NCBI GenBank assembly: GCA_013398175.1 | Contig: VZRZ01007772.1 | Location: 124,001-188,000, forward strand | Source of the DNA: Climacteris rufus | Lineage: Eukaryota > Chordata > Aves > Passeriformes > Climacteridae | Reading direction: 5' to 3' | DNA length: 64,000 nucleotides | Shown here: positions 48,509-61,467 of the stretch, in pieces | How the letters are laid out: every line of letters starts with the position of its first letter | How positions within the stretch are numbered: the stretch's first letter is position 1 | Made by a program: the position numbers and the translations under genes | The notes under the pieces: model-generated | The model's input: the letters and a program-made list of their open reading frames with translations, nothing else | Told to the model about the DNA's origin: nothing | Database searches by the model: none

Positions 48509-48749
48509 ACCCTTGCCATGAGCCGCTGCTGCCTGGAAGCCGCGCCGAGCCACGTGGATGCTGCAACTCGCAATGTGCTTCGAACAGATGTGACTCTGTT
48601 GGTGACGTTCTGACCGTTTTCCCCTGTCTTTCTCTCTTTTCTGTCCCCTTCCAGCCAGGACATTTATTAATAAACCATTCTCAGATATAATATTTGTCTT
48701 GTTTGACTTAACTTTGTCTCAGACCATCGATTTTTAAAAGAACTTTTCA

Positions 48750-49598
48750 CAGTTCCCCATACTGGAACATGGCAGTAGGTTTTTGGTTGGGCTACCTGAT
48801 TTCCTGTGTTTGAAGGCAAACTTGAGAATAATTACTGTGCAACAACTCTATAGGAAGATATATTGTGCTAGACAGATGAGACTCTGGTGATGTAATGACC
48901 TGAACCTTGCATGAAAGAGTTAGAGGTGGGAAAAAGCTCATCTGGCTGCCAGTTCACAAGGAGTGAACTTCAGCCCAGCCTTTCTAGCCCTATTGCTCTG
49001 CCAAGCACCCTCAAACTAAGCCACAATCCATCAGTGAGGTGTGGAAGATGTTTTCATGCTCCTTTGAGACACATGTGAATAATTAGCTGAACATTTTTAT
49101 TCAGACAAAGTTAATAAGCTGCAGTATATTATGTATTTAGTGGACAAGTAAAACCACAGTGGAATTCTGTTATCTAACTCCACCATGGCTTCTTGTTACT
49201 ATGTGTGGGAAGCTCCTTCAAGAAGAATTTGGTAGGAAAATTCTGCTTCATAAACCTGTAACATGAATACAGAATTGCCTGGACTACAAAGTCAGGATAA
49301 TTAACAATGAAACACCAGTGGTGAGGGAACTATCAAATGGGATATCTCTGAATCAGTATTGGGTCTGGTATTAATTAATGAAAGCACTAATCAAGGTTTC
49401 TATTAAACAACCTGGAAAACAAAATGAAGCACGCATTGATCAAATTTGTAGAGGCTAGGCTGAAGCTACAGAATGATTGATCAAGAGATTTTAGAGCAAG
49501 AAGCAAATTTTAAATAGGGCAAGATTTTAATTTAGATAAATTCAAACAATGCACTAGAGGGTTACACTTTATGAAAAGGAAGCCTGCTGATTAGAGCT
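48750..49598. other. Intergenic, no gene seen
   Basis: AT-rich sequence between two LTRs. Nothing recognisable. Confidence 0.5.
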
Positions 49599-49604
49599 CG
49601 TTAA

Positions 49605-49910
49605 TGTCGCAATAGGACACGAAAAGAAAGACACGGACACCTGCTAAGAGAGAGCAATGAACAACTACTGGCCCCTAACTGGGCTGTACTTTATTTTATA
49701 TGTCTTAGAAACCACAGTGGATTGGAGGGACAACTCGCCACCCCTCAATCACACTGGTCAAAGGAAATATCCATCAAATCTCTCTGCCCAGGAGAAAGGA
49801 ATGTAAATAACAAACTACTGTTACAAAAACATGGCTATGTTTACAGAGAATGTATGAGAAACAGTTACAGAAGAATGAAAACGTCTAGAACTGCAAAGCT
49901 CAGGGCAACA
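49605..49910 (-). mobile_element. Solo LTR, ERVK-like, with 6-bp target-site duplication
   Basis: A 306-bp element with ends TGTCGC and GCAACA (near-perfect inverted termini). It is flanked on both sides by CGTTAA at 49599-49604 and 49911-49916. A 6-bp duplication is typical of beta-retroviral (ERVK) integration. On the minus strand a TATAAAA-like box overlaps AATAAA (49695-49690), leaving about 85 bases to the end. No internal viral sequence remains, so the provirus was removed by LTR-LTR recombination. The exact duplication points to a fairly young insertion. Confidence 0.9.
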
Positions 49911-49916
49911 CGTTAA

Positions 49917-51075
49917 AGCGAAGAACTAGGAGGGTGGGTAACAAATGGGGCCCAAATCCCAATACCACGGAACTTTAAAAAGACAAATAGCTTTCCTGGT
50001 TGTACACAGACTAAAAGGTAGGTTGTTTGTAGGACAGTGGCCATAAGGACGTTTCCTGTGTTTCTGGTGTAGCAATACAGGTGTAAAGCTTCAACCTGTT
50101 GTCCATGTGAAATTAACTCTTTAATTGTGACCTCAGGGTTGGATGGTAAAGGAATTAAAATTCTGAAAGCAAAGCAGAGCACACAGACTCTGAGAGGCAT
50201 GTGAGCACACTGTTCCACTGACAGCCTAACTCTCGGCCATGTGGCACCTGATCAGACACCCTGCATAGGATCCATTGATGCTGAATTCTGAGGCATTCCT
50301 TTACTTGGCACAATGCAGTGGGAGGAAACTGCTTTTCTCATGGAACATGTAGCAGGACATAAGTGTAGAAGTCTCATCCTCTGTCTACCATCGTATCAAC
50401 TTGTTCCTTCCTGTTCCTGCAAAACTGAATAGACGTTATCTTCTGACTGGGCACAGCAAATCAGGTGAACATGGATAGAATACCCAAGGAAAGAAGGTTT
50501 GAGAAATGGGTGCTGCTTTTTAAGCCTTATTTTGCAGTTGGAGTTTCTCTTTTTTAAGAGTGACTTAATCTAGATTGAAGCCCTGGCAATGCACAAGTGC
50601 TCTGGCAGCAGTTACTCCTCATGACTTTGTATTCTTGGGAAATAAGGAAGAAAAGAGGGAAGCAAACTGCTTCATGAATGTGTGGGAGAGATAGAAAAAA
50701 AAATCTCAAAATACTTCAGCATCTAGGAGGAATTATGGACCAGTTATCTGGTCCTACAGTTCCAAGTAAGCTAGTGGCAACAGAACTTGTAATATACGTA
50801 TTATTTGATGCCTGTATGAATGTCTCCGTACAAGAGTACTGTATTATGTTTGAGAAGCATTATGGAAACTCAGGCAAATTTTCTTGCAGTAAAATGAAAT
50901 ACTATGTTTTGGCACTGCACCAGCAATGAATGAATCTATATATTTGGGAATCAGTTTACTGTTGACATTTCTTTAACTGTATCTTCTTTCTTTAAAATGC
51001 ACTAATTTTTATGCAGAACCAGTTGCATCATTTGCATCTCCTTGGGTTTTTTTATAGTAATAGTTTATAATTTTA
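49917..51075. other. Intergenic, no gene seen
   Basis: AT-rich sequence without a recognisable exon or repeat. The short open frames on both strands look random. Confidence 0.5.
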
Positions 51076-51565
51076 CAGAATTATAGAACAGCTGAGGTTG
51101 GAAGGGACTCCTTGGAGATCATGTAGTACAATGCCACGGTCAAAGCAAGGTCAGAAAGAGTGAACAGTTTAGCAGTGATTGCAACATTTTGAATGTCACC
51201 AAAGTTGAAGACTCCACAACTTTTTAAGCAGCGGGTTTCAGTGCTTCATCCCTGTAATAGTGGTTTAATAAACAAATTATTATATCTAGGTGGAAGATTC
51301 TGCATTTCAGTTTCTGCCCATTTCCTCCTGTCCTTTCACAGGGCACTGCTGAGAAGTCTGGCTCCTCCTTGATTTCAGCCTCTCAGGTATTTATGCATAT
51401 TAAGAAGATCCCCTGAGCCTTCTCTTCTCCAGACTGAACAGTCACAGCACTCTCAGTTTCTCCTCCCATAATAGATATTCCAGTCCCTTACTTATCTTTG
51501 TGGCTCTTCTCTGGACATGCTCCAGAATACTCATGTCTTTCTCGGACTAGGAATACTGTAACTGG
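51076..51565 (-). mobile_element. CR1 LINE 3' region
   Basis: Starts AGAATTATAGAACAGCTGAG, GTTGGAAGGGACTCCTTGGA on the plus strand. It runs through TTCAGTGCTTCATCCCTGTA, CTTCTCTTCTCCAGACTGAA and CTCTTCTCTGGACATGCTCC, all parts of the antisense CR1 3' region. At about 490 bases it is the longest CR1 piece here. A short AT-rich stretch near 51260 may be a small insertion. Confidence 0.92.
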
Positions 51566-54500
51566 ACATAGAACTAAAACTGAAGCATTAAAATCTTAGA
51601 AAATCGAAATCAGTGATGCATATTGAAGATAGTTTGCATCATTCAAAATAAAAAGGAACTGAATTAAGTTTTAACCAGATTTGAACTAATAAATCCTGCT
51701 CACAAGAACAGAAAGTTAGATTATTTGAAAAACTTAGACTAACAGCTCTGCTGGAGTTGTTATTTATCAAAGCAACGAGGTGGGGGTAGATGGGGAAGAA
51801 GCAAATTCTTATGCTGACAGTGCACAAACCCAAAATACAATACTTGCTTTATACATGTAGGATATGCTTCAAGGACCCAAATTCCATTGCTTCTTTGGGA
51901 TAGAGGAACTTTGCAATGAAAGGTTTTAGAAGACAGATGTCTCTGTCTCAGATGCCAAGATGACAGGAAAAGGCAATTAAAGAGCTCACAATGAGCAAGA
52001 ATTACATGTTGCTGCCCGTCCTGCTGCCAGCAGCTTGCACTGAATAGTACGACAAAGTCTGTGTTTGTTGATCAGCTCCTTATATGTGTTTTCAGGGTGG
52101 GGGCATTGTATATATATGTGGGACATGCATAATTATATAATTATACACATACACCTATGTAGATGCATACATATTTGTTTCAATGGGGTGCTTTTTTCAC
52201 TCAGTGAAAAGAGAATTATTTGCTTCTTTTACACAGGATCTGAATGCTATTTGTGGATTTTGGCTGATGATATATTTTATAACTGCCATTTAGAGAAGCT
52301 TATAATACAGGGCAGGGATTGTCTAATAGCTGTGTGGGAGATGCTCAATTCACCTTGACTGATACCACAAACATTAGTTGAACAAATAGGTTAGTGCTAT
52401 TCTCTTTGATACTGGATAGTTTCCAAGCCAGAGCTGAGTTTAGTTTCTGTTGTCTGCTGCTTTCTGAGCACATAACGGATCATTATTTTAGTATAAATTT
52501 GACTAATTTCTAGATAGAGTCAAAATGTTTAAATTTCTTTCATTTTCTTTTAAATATGTCATGGCATGAGAAGTGAGGAGATTTCTTTAATAAAAACACA
52601 GGGCACAACAAGGAACTTTTCTTTCAGGTGTCAGAACGCATGTTTGGAAATTTTGTCACATTATTTTACAGCAAAGAAAGGAGGCTTTCACTAAAACCCT
52701 GAAACTAAAACATTCTGACAGCTGATATGGTATGTTGAAAGCTTGTCTTTGCTTTCCTTGGCTTGTTACTGCCTTTCCTAAATGGGGATGCAGGGAGGAA
52801 GAACATTAGTGTTACGTACCACTTACTTACTCTTGACAGTGCAAGTTTTTCCTAGGGAAGAAATCTTTGTCTTGGTTTCAATAAAGACTTTAGGTGCTAA
52901 TTAAGGAAATGTAGAATTCTGATATTGGCCAAGGCCAAGTTATGCAATGGCCAAGTGATGTTGTCCAACACTTTTGAGGCTCCATCCATCTGGATTACTG
53001 CAGATGTCTCCCTTTGTGCTCCCTAAGCACCCTTATGCAGCACAGAATGGAGCAGTGTACAAGTGCCTGCTGAAACATAGATGACCAGTTGAAACAAGCC
53101 TCCGATGCTCCATTCCTCTGAAAGAGTTTGGTCATGCACTTCAGAACTTCGCAAAGAAGCATCTTCAGCCTGGTATGATTTTGTAGTGAATAGCATAAAG
53201 CATAACACTGTGATTTTAGGTAAAAGTCTGAGGTTATACAAAACTACTATGTCCCAGTGTATGTCATTTTAAAGGAACCATTACAGCAAAGTGAAGCTCA
53301 ATGTTTTCCCCTGCTTGACTCTTTTATGCTTGTAGCTTGTGTTTTTGGTCTTACTATTCTTGGCTTTTTGCTTGTGGTGATCCTGGCTTTGCAGAGCAAT
53401 TAAAATTCTCATGCTACAATGTGTCACTGATCTTCTTAACATTCCCCCGGCTTTGCAGTAACAAGTGTACTTGGCAATTTACAGTGCTGACAACAACAGT
53501 TTTCTTCCTCTGCTGCTCAGGTGGTCAGAGCCACACAAGTGCCAACAAATTCTATAAAGCACAGAAGCAGTGTTTCTGACTCAGCAGGGCTTTGTACCAA
53601 AGTGAGAGCAGGAGAGGTATTGTGCCGAGAGCCCAAAATTGGCTGGCATCTGTCAATAGGAAGTGAAACAGGAAGATCACCTTGTAAGCAGGCCTGGTGC
53701 CATCCAAACAGATGGGCTGAAGTATAAGCAGCCAAACAGTCATTTAGGAACACAAAAAGGATTTGTTGAAGGCACATTTCCAAGCATGAAATGTCAGAAT
53801 GGTTGCCTGTGTGAAGCATCCAAACCTGAAGGGAGGAATATATACAAGTAGTGTGGGATGAGTTAACACTGAAAACAAACATGTAAATCTGTCTTGGATT
53901 CTTTCCTGAATCCATTGAAAGACTTTTTTTTGTAGCTGTGAGACCTAGAAAGGAGGAGTGGGAGAAGAGTCCTGCAAAGCAGTATTATTTCCCTACCATG
54001 TGGATCACTTTCCACGAACTGTGCTGACAAGGTAAAGAAATTATTTCTTTTGCCTCCCACAAATGTTGGTGTGCAGGAGGCACATAACATTCTCTGACTG
54101 GTTAGTCTTTAGCAGCTGTATTTAATAGCTTCAGGATAAATTCTGTAGTATTAGCCAAGATCTAAATAATAAAAGCATAGAATGGCCTGGGTTGGGAGTG
54201 ACCTTAGAATAATTTATTATGCACAGAAACATACCTTAGGAAAGACTTAAAAGACTTTGAGTTAATAGCTGTAGAGTTGTAGTGAGGACTGAATTGCTCC
54301 ACTGTAGTAAGAACCCAGCTCAGTGACTTTTCTGCTTAAAAGGTTGACAACAACAAAAGAGAGAGGGAGACACCCACTCAAACTTCCATAACTCTGAAAC
54401 TCCAGAATTTAGGACGATAATTGATGGAAACATGCTTTGCTGCTTTTCTATCCACTACAAAAGACAGACAAATACTTACTGTTTGTCTGCTGATCAAAGG

Positions 54501-57500
54501 TGCCAAGTAGAGAAGGGGTCATAAAGACAAAGGTAATGACTTGAAAGGAAATTAGTTTGCATGTGAGATTCGAAGCAAAGCCCCCAGCTGCAAGCTAACC
54601 TTTATCTGAGCTAGTGTTGTTATGCTCTGTAACTAGTGCCTTGCACTTCCAGTTTAGAAAGTGCAGAATGAAAGAAAGCGTTAATCTGGCTGAAATCCAC
54701 ATAACAGGATTGTGTGCGAAACAAAAGTGAAATCAGACAGTGCAGTCGTGAAATACAGCTTGAGGAGGAGGGTGAATGTGTTGGAAACAGCAGTTTTCTA
54801 ACCTCTTTACTGCAGCTGAACAACCTTTAAGAGGCATTAGGCATTAGGAGAGGTAGGAAAAATCAGGACCCAGTTACTGTTATTTGATTTTTGCAGCAGA
54901 ATGTTCTTACCAGAAGTAGAGCTGTTCAAGCACGCTGTCAGGGAAATGATTTGCATTTGGAAGAACTGCCCCTCAGTTCTTCCAGCTCGCTCTGCCCTTG
55001 TGGCACTCACTTTAACACTACTCATTTGTTGTAGCCTCTGCATTTGATGTTTAGATTTTCACCAGTTGCTTTGCAGAAAAGGATTGTGCAACAGTCAAGG
55101 ACTACGAGTCTTGGGGAAGACGCAGAAAACATGCATTCAGATCTCGCACTCCAGACAGGGAAGCAGTAAGAGAAATTGCCTAAATTATGGATAATCTGCT
55201 GCATAAGTCTGTCTTCTCCTGGTTTATAAAGCTTCCTATCCATGCAATTTGGAAACTTGTATCGACCATGAAAGCCAACAGGATTCAAGAAAAGGTAAAA
55301 GCAAACTAAAATAAAATAAACTTCGACTGTAAACCTGTGGGTGACCTAGCTGTATCTTAGAGGCGAAGATCAGAAGTTCGGCTGCACTGTTTTCTAAATG
55401 TCAGTATCTGGGAGTAATGGTTGTGTTTAAGATTTTATGAGAGCACTGTGAATTCGACAAAATTTACTCTGAGAACAAAAAATTTTTGGTTCTGAGGAAA
55501 TTCATGGACAGTTAAAGCAATTGGGGTCTAAGCCCAGGAAGCTTTAAGTAGTCATTACCTGCCTCTTGAGGATCACAAAAGTCTATATTTCACTGCTGTC
55601 GTGAATAGTTTTCAGTGTAATTCCAGTTCATCTTGAACCACTCATCTCCATACTAGCTGGCTGAAAAAACTATTAAACTTTCTTTTACTTTTGATAGTCT
55701 TGGATCTACATGTTATGCTAACAGAGGCTGTATTTGACAAAATTAATTCCTAAATAGATATATAAAATAAACCAGACTTTACCTGTTTTAACTCTTCTCT
55801 TAGCCATAAACTTTATGCTGTGCTATTCTGTGTTCTGTAGGGGCTTTATCTTTGCTACGAGATTTTAATTTTTCTGAGATCAGGTGTAGGCACTGGTCAG
55901 CATTAGGGCCCTTTGTCAAGTAAATCCGTGTTAAGTAAAAAGTTGCATTCTTGGCATTAGGGCTTGTAACCTAATTTCTTAAGTGTTTTGGTAGATCGTG
56001 ATTTCTTGACTTAAATGCAACATGAATATCCTTAGGAGAACCGAATTGTAATCTGAAGCTGTTGCTGTTTCACAAGGAAATGGAAGCTGTTTAGCCTGGG
56101 CAAGGGGGAGAAAGGGTGAGTCTGGAATGAGGCTGTCTCCGATGAGTTACTGTTTTTGTCATCCAATATATGCTCTATATTAAGCTGTGTGATAAGTGTT
56201 CTGAAGAACTCTAACAAGAACTGAAATTCTGCATTCCTTTGAAACACTTAAACTTCTTTGTTCTTTGTGTGCTAAATGATGTTGAATAGCATACCTCTCC
56301 AAATCAGAGGTCATCAGGCAAAGAAAGACACATTCCTTTGCCATGATATATTTTGCAAAAAAAAAAAAAAAAAGTACCAGGGCTGTAACTGGTGGGAGTG
56401 GGAGAAAAATCTGCTTTTCCTGTTTTGGTACAGTAAGGTTCATTATTTTCTTTCTTGCTCCTAATGTTTTTACAATGGCTAACAGCTCAAGCACCACATG
56501 CTTAAAGAAACATCGTGTTCATTCTCCTTGGGTTTGTCAGATGTTGGCAGGTCTGATACTCACCAGTAGTAACACTGCTTTGACTCTACAGAGTGCAGTT
56601 TTGCTCTGGAAGCTGCCCTGCATGGTGTTGAAAATAAGCTCTTTATTTCTGAGGATCACATTCTTTTATTGAGCAGGGTAAGTCCTTGGGATGGTTTGCT
56701 TAGTACTGACTCAATGTCTTTTAATAAATGTTATCAGTAGATAAATGCTTTTTTCTTTAAGGGTTTTTGTTGTTTTCTCAGTATTCACCCTTTACTGATC
56801 TCGGTGGGCATTAAATTAAAGCTCCAGAAAGCTTAGCACACAGTTAGCTTAGTGCTAACTGTGCTATTGTCATGTTCTGTTCTGATAGACTTTGTCTGAT
56901 GCACATAGTGATGACTGTCCAACCACAGAGGCAAAAATCACAAGCAAAGGATGCATGCAGGACTAGTTGGCTAATAACTTCTGAGTTGTTCAAGATTTGT
57001 CCTGACAGCTGACTTCAGAGGATGCATAGGTCAGTTGTAACTTACACATTCATTGGTGGAATTGAATGAGAGAATTAGAGAATGAATTAGAGAGCAACCT
57101 GTAACTTTATGCTAAATTTAATCATTCCGCATGCACAAGGATGTGAATATCCTCAGTGCCATATACTTCTGGCAGTTCTGCTTCCACTGCTGGAAGAAAT
57201 CCATTTAATCAAAACAAGCATTGATGTGGTTATTAGCACGTTAGTCCCAAGACACAAAGCTTTATCAATATAAAATGAACTGAATGTGGTGCTACTGTTC
57301 ATTCTCTGTACATTGCTTTGATAACGTGCACTGAATGTAACGAGGCTTGTTGAAGAACCACTGTTTACTGTGATGTTCCAGAAAAGTTATGCATCCTAGG
57401 AGACTTGTTCTCTGATCAAACATTTTTAATGAAATACAGCATTAAGATAAATGCAATGGCTACACTCTGAGGTTAGCTTTGCATGCTCGCTTTAATGAGC

Positions 57501-60500
57501 TGCAATTTCCTCTCGAAACTGACAGCTGAAAAATCCTGTTTACCAGTTGCTTAGAAACTGATCATCAGTAAGAGCATTAGACATCAAATATTTCAGTAAA
57601 AACAGAAACTGGGAAATAAATGCATATTGTTCAGAAACAAGAGATTCTGGAAAATGCCACAGATTTTCATGAAGTCCAAGACAGAAACAGATTATAAGAA
57701 GGGCATGTGTATAGATAAGAACATCCAGACTTACACTAAGAAGGATAAACTTGCTTGTTTCAGGTATACAATATGGTTTAGGAAGACTATTTCAATCCTG
57801 GAAGTGTATTAAATGTTTCCTTTCTTGGATCACCCTCTGTAATCATTCTTTACTGAATATATGAGGCCCGGGAACAAGGACTTCAGGGAGTATGGGTACA
57901 ATCCAATAATGGAATTATTTATGATCTTTGAGATTTTTCTCTTATTTTTAATTTATTTAAACTTGAATGTTTTAAAGCAAAAAAATCTGAAAGCATTTTA
58001 ACAAGCCTTACAGAAATCGTATGAAAATGTGTTTTGTGGCTACATGGTAGAGTTTCTTTGAGAATAAGTGACATTTTAACAGCATAGTTGAGTTTTGGGA
58101 GGTAATTCAGGCTAAATGAGGCTTTTATCTAGACCTCTATGGCTATTTCTTAGGGGAATATGTTTTTTTTTAAAAGTAATTCCTATCTAATTCTATACAT
58201 TGGATTTTTCCATTAAAATGATTATGATCAAGTTCTTGGAAGGTATGAGGTATTTAGTATTAATTGAGCTGAGGTAGGAAATGAAACAAGCCACTTATTT
58301 TCTTGTCAAACATAAAAGGCTTATTATTTCAACATGTTTAAGAGGCCTCTCTACTTAGATAAAAAACAATAGAAGGCATGTATGTGGCTTATTTAACGAT
58401 GTTTATGCTGGCAGGATTATCTCCTTTCCTTGAAGACATTTTTCAATTCATTTGCCAAAGCAAGAGGTTTTTTTTTTGTCTTTGTTGCTACTTAGAGTAT
58501 ATCTCATTAACATTTGAGGAAATTACTTTTCAAGAGTATTGTAAAGTTACCTCTTTCCAAAACATGGCCATAAAAATTAGACTTCATGTTGAAAATTCCA
58601 GTTGCATCCAGATAAAAATTTTCCTGGAAGAAACAACAGGATGCTTTTTTCATTCACAGTTTCCAAAACGCATGTAACCAATGCTGAAGGAAATGGAGGA
58701 ACCATTATTTTGTGCTGAGAAACCACCATCTTTCCTCCTGAATCCCAGCAGTAAATTTCTATATGACTTCAGGAAATGTCATTTTTATATGACTAGGGGG
58801 GAAAAAAAAAGTAAGACATTTCTTACAGCCTTTCCAGCCAATGCTTCTTTAGAATTATTTCTCAACTACACACCAGTCACAAGATGAATGCTAAAATAAT
58901 TTCTCTAACTAATAGTTCCTGCATAAGAGTTTCCATGCTAATAGTTCATGCATCAATGAGGTTCTATACAAGAGGTTTGATCCTTTGGGGAACCACCAAA
59001 TGAGCTTCAGGAGTTCAGAACTGAGGCAGCACAAAATGGTTTGTACATTGTGCTTGGCACTGAGAGTATGTGTGTCTTTAACAATTAACACAGCTGCTTT
59101 GGCAGAACTTTTTTTAGCCTCTTTTCTGAAGGAAGTGAGCTGGATCTGTCCCTTTCCCCCAGTAACTGCAGAACTCATGGATAGAGAGTCTCAAAGATGT
59201 GAAACACCCACACACTTAATGAAAATAAGGCTGGTTGGTAAGAGGGGAGGCATACTATTAAAACTGCCTTTAAGAGCAGTATTAAATCAAAGAGATCACA
59301 CAGGGGAGAACAATCATGAGTACTTCGTGCACTGCAAAAGCTCCTGTCAGTATTTGCACCTCTCAGGTATTCAAAAGAAAAAAAATCCCAAAGCCTACCA
59401 CGGAGAACACAGCTGAGAAAATCCTTGGCTCGTGTATCTGGTAGTGGTTGATTGCTGCAGCTCAGTCAGTTTACAAGTCAGACAAGCAGAGGACACCAGA
59501 CTGCTGGAGACCAGGCAGGACAGTCCCCTATTCACGAGCAAGCTATTGCCATTAAAACATATTTGTCTTTCTCAAGTTCGCTATCCTCAATTCAGTCACT
59601 GCTTTCTAAATTCATTTGATTAGAGCTGGATAACAGCAGCTGAGCTGAGTTGCATTAAGCTGACTTCCCTTTAAATCTCTGTCCTCACCGTGATGGGCAG
59701 GATTTGTAGGTCCTTCTATGGTCTGAGATTCTCTTGTGAGGTTCTCTCCTAACAGAGCTTATCAGATGCTTGCTTGTTCAGTGCATTGTTCTTTTGCCTT
59801 ATCTTTTGTTTTCCTCAAAAATGGCAACTCTCTCCAAGTCAAAGTCTTATCTCAAAGTAACCGAGGAATTGACACTGTCTTTGAGCAAGACAGTCTCAAA
59901 CAGGCCTTTAATCAAGGAGAAAAAACCTCCCAGGTTGCCTGTAAATAGGATATAAGGTACACCTTTCAATCTGTATTTAAATCTGAAATAATTTACCTGT
60001 TGTCAGCCCATACTCTGAAATTGTTGTTAGAAGTACTTATAAAAGACTTTATACAGATGAAATAGAGGTTATAGCTTTTGTGCACAGTTTACAGATGGAA
60101 GTTCTCTGTTACACATACAGTAAGACTGGAATAAAAAAATAATTCTTTACAACTTTAAAATCTACATTACTTGAATCAAAATGGTACTGTTGAACTCTGT
60201 CTGTAAAAGGAGTTGCTGTATGCCAAGCAACATTAATGTAACTGAATCTGGCATAGGTTTGACACACAGTTCCTGAAATTATAGGACTACAGGTATTTTA
60301 AAGTATGCATTTCATATCCTCCAGTGACAATCTAAGACTTTTGCAAGAATGAGCTCTCCCAAGTAGGAAAGGCTTCAGACATCTCATTAGCCTGGAGATG
60401 AGATGCTGAGGATGCAGCTAAAGGGTCTGAACAGGATATGACTTTATCCAGTAGAAGATCTGGCAGCTTTTGCTGAAATAACTGGCACTTGATCTCTACT

Positions 60501-60754
60501 CTGGCATTAACAATACCTCTCATTGCACATGAGCTAACCTCTAGGTAGAAGGGATGTTGGCTCTTAGTGTACATGAGAGAGTTTGATTCTGTGATTTATT
60601 AGTGTTGTAACAGTGATAAAGCTTGTATTATGGCTGTGGTAGTTGAAGTGCTACTATTGAGTTAAAAAAAAAAAAAAAAAAAGGAAGGTACCCTGGCTTT
60701 GTTTTGCTTTTCTGAAGATACATTTGGTGTAGGTGCCTCGAGTTTCCAGTGTAA
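51566..60754. other. Intergenic, no gene seen
   Basis: AT-rich DNA without a recognisable exon. It contains a 40-base CR1 tip (54174-54213), a 17-base poly(A) at 56357-56373 and a 19-base poly(A) at 60664-60682. Neither poly(A) is preceded by a gene copy I can recognise. Confidence 0.5.
54174..54213 (-). mobile_element. CR1 LINE 3' tip
   Basis: GCATAGAATGGCCTGGGTTG then GGAGTGACCTT on the plus strand: the antisense CR1 3' end, only about 40 bases. Confidence 0.75.
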
Positions 60755-60759
60755 GTTCT

Positions 60760-61462
60760 TGTGCTAGTTTGGAAACAAATCAGTGGAGGAATTAACCCCA
60801 CAGAAATATACTGTGAGATATTCCAAGTCAGAACTACAATTTAATAGGAGAAATTAAAATAAAAGCGGTATTACAGAAACACCAGCCTGAACTGACAAGG
60901 TCACAGTACAACCTGACACCCTGTTGGTCAGGGTGGTGATACCAGTCCAGTTAAAAGTTGTCTATAGTCCTGTTGGAGTGATGGATGTGGTCTTGGTTGA
61001 AGTGGTGATCCTGAAGAAGAAATCCCATCTGTCTCTGGGGGTCTGGTGGTTGTGGAGTTCCTTTCCTCTGGTAAATCCAGTGGAAATGGGTATCTTGTGT
61101 TGTTTTCTGCACTCCTTTTATGCTGGTAGGGTGTTCAGTTCCTCCCTTTTGGGGCGGGGCATATCACAAAGGGGTGATGTCATTTCTGAATCGTTCCAGG
61201 AGGCCTTGATTGGCCCATTAGTGGACATGGCCTCCCTCAGAGTAGCTGCTGCTTCTCAGAAGATGTTATTAGGGCTGAGTCATTGATGTGAAGATAAAGA
61301 GGCATCACCTGCCTCTTATCTAATGCCCAGCTTGCAGTCTGAAGGGTGGAGAGTGCAGTGAACAGCTGTTGTGAACGACCCATCATTAAGACTTCATCGA
61401 GAAGTGATGGAGATGGTGATAGATTACATTCCTTTGGTTACCCCTTCATGTAACCCAAGACA
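60760..61462 (-). mobile_element. Solo LTR, ERVL-like, with 5-bp target-site duplication
   Basis: A 703-bp element with plus-strand ends TGTGCTAG and CCAAGACA. It is flanked by GTTCT at 60755-60759 and 61463-61467, an exact 5-bp duplication of the kind made by ERVL-type integration. On the minus strand a CCAAT box near 61209 and ATAAAAGG near 61123-61115 are followed by an ATTAAA poly(A) variant at 60845-60840. The sequence resembles an LTR family I associate with songbirds, from memory only. No viral gene is present. An open frame at its right end is not a protein. Confidence 0.88.
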
Positions 61463-61467
61463 GTTCT

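Larger units (their letters stand above)
47660..48749 (+). mobile_element. LTR-like element, plus orientation, interrupted by another LTR
   Basis: TATAAAAA at 47857-47864 and AATAAA at 48669-48674 lie 812 bases apart. Removing the minus-oriented LTR at 47939-48304 brings them to about 446 bases. The tail after AATAAA ends ...ACTTTTCA near 48749. Two short direct repeats of ATGCCCAGGAAA lie just upstream of the TATA box, and CTTATTACGG units just downstream. Edges are estimates, and I cannot exclude that the two halves belong to different elements. Confidence 0.45.

Noticed and set aside
58985..59416. 143-codon plus-strand open frame, the longest in the right part
   Set aside because: Low-information sequence with a random look, no domain, and no flanking exon or promoter signal.
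56357..60682. Poly(A) runs at 56357-56373 and 60664-60682 as tails of processed pseudogenes
   Set aside because: No recognisable gene copy precedes either run and I found no flanking duplications.
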